Shown piece after piece: positions 48,401 to 50,518 of a stretch of DNA of 50,518 bases (its first letter is position 1; the number at the start of each line of letters is the position of its first letter). Made by a program: the position numbers and the translations under genes. The notes beneath the pieces were generated by a model. It worked only from the letters and a program-made list of their open reading frames with translations, did not search any database and was not told the origin of the DNA. Origin of the DNA: a virus; IMG/VR virus record IMGVR_UViG_3300012683_000004, positions 1 through 50,518 of that record; one strand, written 5' to 3'.

Positions 48401-49517
48401 ACTAGGGCGGATTGGCTACAAAGACGCTCGTCCCCTTAGCGGCCTTGCGGCAAGGATGGATCGGCTACAGGAGATTCAGGACAAGATCCTGTGGGACAAG
48501 ATCGTCCCATCTCTCCAGTACTTTGCCTACTCCACGAAGATGCACGAGTGGGCTGAGGCAACGAAGGGAGTGCACCTTCCCGGCTCCATCGAGTACAAGA
48601 CCGCGGCTAGAAAAGCGGCCGATTTCGGAAACTTAGTGGCTGGTCGCATCCCACAGGAGTTAGTCGATCCGACGCTAGCACGACGTCTGCGACTCATCTT
48701 ATTCAGCCCACAGTGGACAGCAAGTCGGATCGCGCTCACGGCTAACGCTGCAGGCGAGCTAGGTGAGATCGCATCTGGTCGGCTGAACCACAGAGACGCA
48801 ATGTATCTGCCGTTCAAGATGCGGCAGCTACTCTGGGGCGCAGCTATCACGTACGTAGGCAGTAAGATCCTGTCAGGGAAGGAACCCGAGTTCAATCCGA
48901 ACACGTCTAAGTTCTACATGAGAACTGGGCTCCACGGAGCGAATGGTAAGGAGGTCGGCCTCGACATGCTGGGCTGGTGGCAGACAGACCTCCAGGTTCT
49001 CAACCACCCCCTCAACTTCATCGCCAACAGGCTGAATCCAGCCATCAAGACCGGCTACGAGACAGTCTCTGGCCGAGACAGCTTTGGCCGCTCGATGTCG
49101 CCTAGTCAGAACATCGCCAATATCTTCTCAAGCCTAGGACCTCTCCCCGAGGCGTTCAGCATGGCAGCGCGGGTGTTACGTCCAGGGCCGAAGATCAGCA
49201 AGGGCGAGATGCTACAGGCTGGGAGTCGGCTGCTAGCCACTGGCAATGTGGCTTCACTGCCCAGGCCGATGGACGTGGTTATAGACAGGATGGCGCGTAA
49301 GCTGCTACGTGGCCAGAAGCTCCCTCAGAACGATGAGAACGTGTTCGATCTGAGCCGTATCCTGCGAAGCAACCTCCTGAATGGCAAGGAGCTGTTCGAC
49401 AACAGGGTAATTACGCTACTGGCATATAAGAAGCGCGGCTTTCGTGCCTCTCAGCCCGGCGCAGCCGCACTCGAGTCGCTCTGGCAGACCACTCGCAGGG
49501 CCTTCGCGGAGTACTAA
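45459..49517 (+). CDS. Large internal virion/ejection protein
   Basis: 1352 residues. N-terminus has repeated NPFD motifs (NPFDALAEQG, NPFDELAHK, NPFDSLV), then a segment with a hydrophobic stretch (AAFMGSFLGASALKLIPGAP), a low-complexity acidic Pro/Glu region (about 310-550), and a long helical C-terminal half (FSPQWTASRIALTANAAGELG; MRQLLWGAAITYVGSK). Similar large proteins are ejected to build a trans-envelope channel in short-tailed phages. Followed by a TAATG overlap with the ATP-grasp gene. Confidence 0.75.
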   Translation: MSNGKQNPFDALAEQGKTPVTAEQHVAEQGGNPFDELAHKTSPNPFDSLVSPPESLSRRVAAGESVPPRSFAEQHPLIQNLLVRPFQGVAEGVYTFLRDMTDRSVRAQFEGIPTGATQPKGPIDMTKPIRTPDYYESYGEFLNRRASEGDMESREKLNLSLEGAAFMGSFLGASALKLIPGAPRVMGRAASFLTGEFLGGNIYGAIRPLQPGESRPAAILSDGATFAVAGGVIQGSAWAFKRYIMALPRARRIAALRYAKGEFDKLNENLAPHGTSLESLPPDKIEPIEATILGQAIHEAEPGAINLDEIVRAETDRAIEPTPRLEAERGALVDEPSPGERALKLPEVSFREALQQVEPLRGPQKVEPVVPPKGFQAGAPSEGQPTLETTQDRIKETAEQAFTVGEPRKVTLPEPPVKGLEPTEIGAEAKGVPGDIAELALTDAAVDDAVERIDPLDVSSPEVRGDATLTQLLVGDPVEPGRGSEVVRKALDRALTREGSAAEESVVLDLSHPQPWEVDLGKKKSAKEIEQVRKGLKSALARERAPIEVQPHEQVGAPWNDPPDVAESLVNPMKMDGFQIGAYLDDKELEELTKKIKSQAGHVSGRLLLGVGGAGLDWLSFDENLPPSARAGLFAVGTFMLAGAASPRIAEWMKNTNFTKKLIALYNPTKMMSDPHSVEAFRQYVDAMTYSRTLAKTHGDMLAKTFPDAASQRAAMFVVEEGAQAPEWAILRPDQQQAALALNQMNLRLGVLLKQNGVLDEYIENYITHRLPPESFQRWKVNGFRTFPTGGPLTQRRKILGLRELEQWTQSNGLEGPIFDLPKVQGSHIAEAYKAIGAARLRGALERIGMITDAPTTGMTVIPDNWRQIRIANMGKKIAPNEVAQALENISNPALSDREWVNSLDTAKGLWMRGVMFWFWEHGLNVLRSLPAVATNPFGYGEALRAIKANDPGIMEAAKHGLDLFSRPDFGVRAHEGWQRTLGRIGYKDARPLSGLAARMDRLQEIQDKILWDKIVPSLQYFAYSTKMHEWAEATKGVHLPGSIEYKTAARKAADFGNLVAGRIPQELVDPTLARRLRLILFSPQWTASRIALTANAAGELGEIASGRLNHRDAMYLPFKMRQLLWGAAITYVGSKILSGKEPEFNPNTSKFYMRTGLHGANGKEVGLDMLGWWQTDLQVLNHPLNFIANRLNPAIKTGYETVSGRDSFGRSMSPSQNIANIFSSLGPLPEAFSMAARVLRPGPKISKGEMLQAGSRLLATGNVASLPRPMDVVIDRMARKLLRGQKLPQNDENVFDLSRILRSNLLNGKELFDNRVITLLAYKKRGFRASQPGAAALESLWQTTRRAFAEY

Positions 49518-50518
49518 TGCCGAAAGTAGTCATCGTCACTAACGACTGGTCAGGTCTGGGCCTCGGACTGCTGATGATCTATCAGGGTTCGGACGTCGTC
49601 TTCGCGTTCGACATGAAGGATGTTGAGCCAAAGGACCGCGAAGCGATGGAGACTCTCGGTAACGGCTTGGTGAAGAAAATGCCTCTTGCAGAGGCGACCC
49701 GTCAGTTGCTGATGCAAAAGACACTGTGGGTGTTTGACAGCAACAACCTCTCCAAGACTGCGGATAAGCTCCGGGAGGCCGGAGAGCTGGTAATCGGAAC
49801 GTCTGCGATATCCGAGAAGCTCGAGAATGACAGGGACTATGCAGCGGGCATAGCAGAGGCGGTAGGTCTCAAACTCCCCGAGACCGAGAAGTTCACAGAC
49901 TACCCTGCGGCGCTCAAGTTCCTGGAGCGCAATCGCAACAAGGCTTACGTCTACAAGCCCTACAAGTCTGACCCGACAGCTACTTTCGTACCACAAGAAG
50001 CCAACGATCCCAAGCTTGCGAACGAAGAGCTTCGCGAATACATCGGCGGACTGACGGCTAAAGGCAAGCCTCAGTTCATCCTCCAGCGCATGGTAGAAGG
50101 TATCGAAGTTGACTTCGACCTTTGGCTTAGAGACGGTAAGCCGAAGATGGCCTTTTGCGACCTGGAGTCCAAACGCAAACTCACTGGTGATCTGGGAGAG
50201 AATATCGGCTGTGCTGGGGGAGTAGTTTTCAGAGTGCCACTCACGTGCCCAGGCATAGTGGACACCGTCGGGAAGTATCTGAAATGGAAGGATCTCGCGC
50301 ACTACACGGGCTCAGTAGATGTGAACGTGATGTACACGAGCGAGGGTATCCTATTTCTCGAGAACTGCTTTCGCTTTGGGTACAACGCGTATCCAGCCAT
50401 CTTCCAGTCGCTAGCCACGGACAAGGCAGAGCGTATCTTGCGCGACTGGGTAGCCGGCAGGACTACCATCTGGCATGACTTCTCCGATAAATACGCAGCT
50501 TCGTTAACGCTAGTTAGC
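49517..50518 (+). CDS. ATP-grasp (PurD/GARS-like) ligase, N-terminal part crossing the genome junction
   Basis: 334 codons to the window end; continues at 124-456. About 444 residues in all. N-terminal Rossmann-like domain (KVVIVTNDWSGLGLGLLMIYQGSDVVFAFD), a middle helix and a glycinamide ribonucleotide synthetase-like ATP-grasp core: VYKPYKSD, GKPQFILQRMVEGIEVDFDLWLRDGKP (in pieces), MAFCDLESKRKLTGDLGENIGC and ENCFRFGYNA. ATP-grasp ligases join carboxylates to amines. It may act on a nucleotide precursor or on DNA-linked groups; the substrate is unknown. ATG overlaps the previous stop. Confidence 0.85.
   Translation, partial: MPKVVIVTNDWSGLGLGLLMIYQGSDVVFAFDMKDVEPKDREAMETLGNGLVKKMPLAEATRQLLMQKTLWVFDSNNLSKTADKLREAGELVIGTSAISEKLENDRDYAAGIAEAVGLKLPETEKFTDYPAALKFLERNRNKAYVYKPYKSDPTATFVPQEANDPKLANEELREYIGGLTAKGKPQFILQRMVEGIEVDFDLWLRDGKPKMAFCDLESKRKLTGDLGENIGCAGGVVFRVPLTCPGIVDTVGKYLKWKDLAHYTGSVDVNVMYTSEGILFLENCFRFGYNAYPAIFQSLATDKAERILRDWVAGRTTIWHDFSDKYAASLTLVS
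50396..50518. repeat. Direct terminal repeat, right copy
   Basis: Identical to bases 1-123. See the left copy. It ends inside CGCTAGTTAGCG-like symmetry that continues at position 124. Confidence 0.97.

Noticed and set aside
1-50518. Integrase, excisionase or att site
   Set aside because: No tyrosine or serine recombinase motifs or attachment core were found in any frame; lysogeny genes are therefore not claimed.
1-50518. CRISPR array or CRISPR-associated genes
   Set aside because: No regularly spaced direct repeats with unique spacers were seen; the Cas4-like gene at 11356 is a common phage recombination nuclease.

Overview
The window is the complete genome of a double-stranded DNA tailed phage, about 50.4 kb unique. 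The first 123 bases are repeated exactly as the last 123, and a single ATP-grasp gene reads through the junction, so the molecule is circular or terminally redundant. A large terminase, portal, HK97-type capsid, a P22-gp10-like tail hub and very large ejection-type proteins, with no tape-measure or sheath gene, point to a short-tailed (podovirus-like) virion. No integrase or excision module is visible, so a lytic lifestyle is likely. The host cannot be read from the sequence. Ribosome binding sites are AAGGAGG-like and promoters look sigma70-like, so it is an ordinary bacterium.

Layout. The left arm (about 0.5-19.8 kb) is transcribed leftward and holds replication, recombination, nucleotide-handling and many small genes, packed with ATGA and GTGA overlaps. 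Two near-twin promoters (15.44 and 19.85 kb) drive it. From promoter to end it carries an HTH protein, a cluster of tiny genes, a protein with a RelE-like C-terminus, a duplicated two-gene unit, a roughly 480-base gene-free stretch with dense RNA structure (13.38-13.87 kb), a PD-(D/E)XK nuclease, a Sak4-type recombinase ATPase with its DUF669-type partner, a ParB-methyltransferase fusion, a GC-rich accessory patch, a family A DNA polymerase fused to uracil-DNA glycosylase, a DUF3987-type ATPase and a nucleoside deoxyribosyltransferase-like enzyme. The region from 19.8 to 21.45 kb separates the arms. It contains a large interrupted inverted repeat around a CT tract, one small leftward gene with a terminator, and a repeat-rich stretch that looks like an origin or control region.

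The right arm (21.46 kb to the end) is transcribed rightward: terminase subunits, HNH nuclease, DUF6496 protein, a small membrane protein, a secreted Fn3/BIG2-like protein, portal, scaffold-like proteins, capsid, decoration or neck-like proteins, a 1413-residue receptor or depolymerase-type protein with beta-helix and PhoD phosphatase domains, a head-tail adaptor, an M15 endolysin, a spanin-like protein, tail hub, GNAT-like protein, ejection proteins and the junction-spanning ATP-grasp enzyme.

Eight copies of a palindrome, GTAC-RRRYYY-GTAC with flanking CTT/AAG, lie almost all next to gene starts on both arms and are probably the sites of a phage-wide regulator. The most unusual items are the structured-RNA region, the PhoD tail protein, the GTAC palindrome family, the repeat-rich control region, and an early protein whose N-terminus resembles that of the capsid protein.
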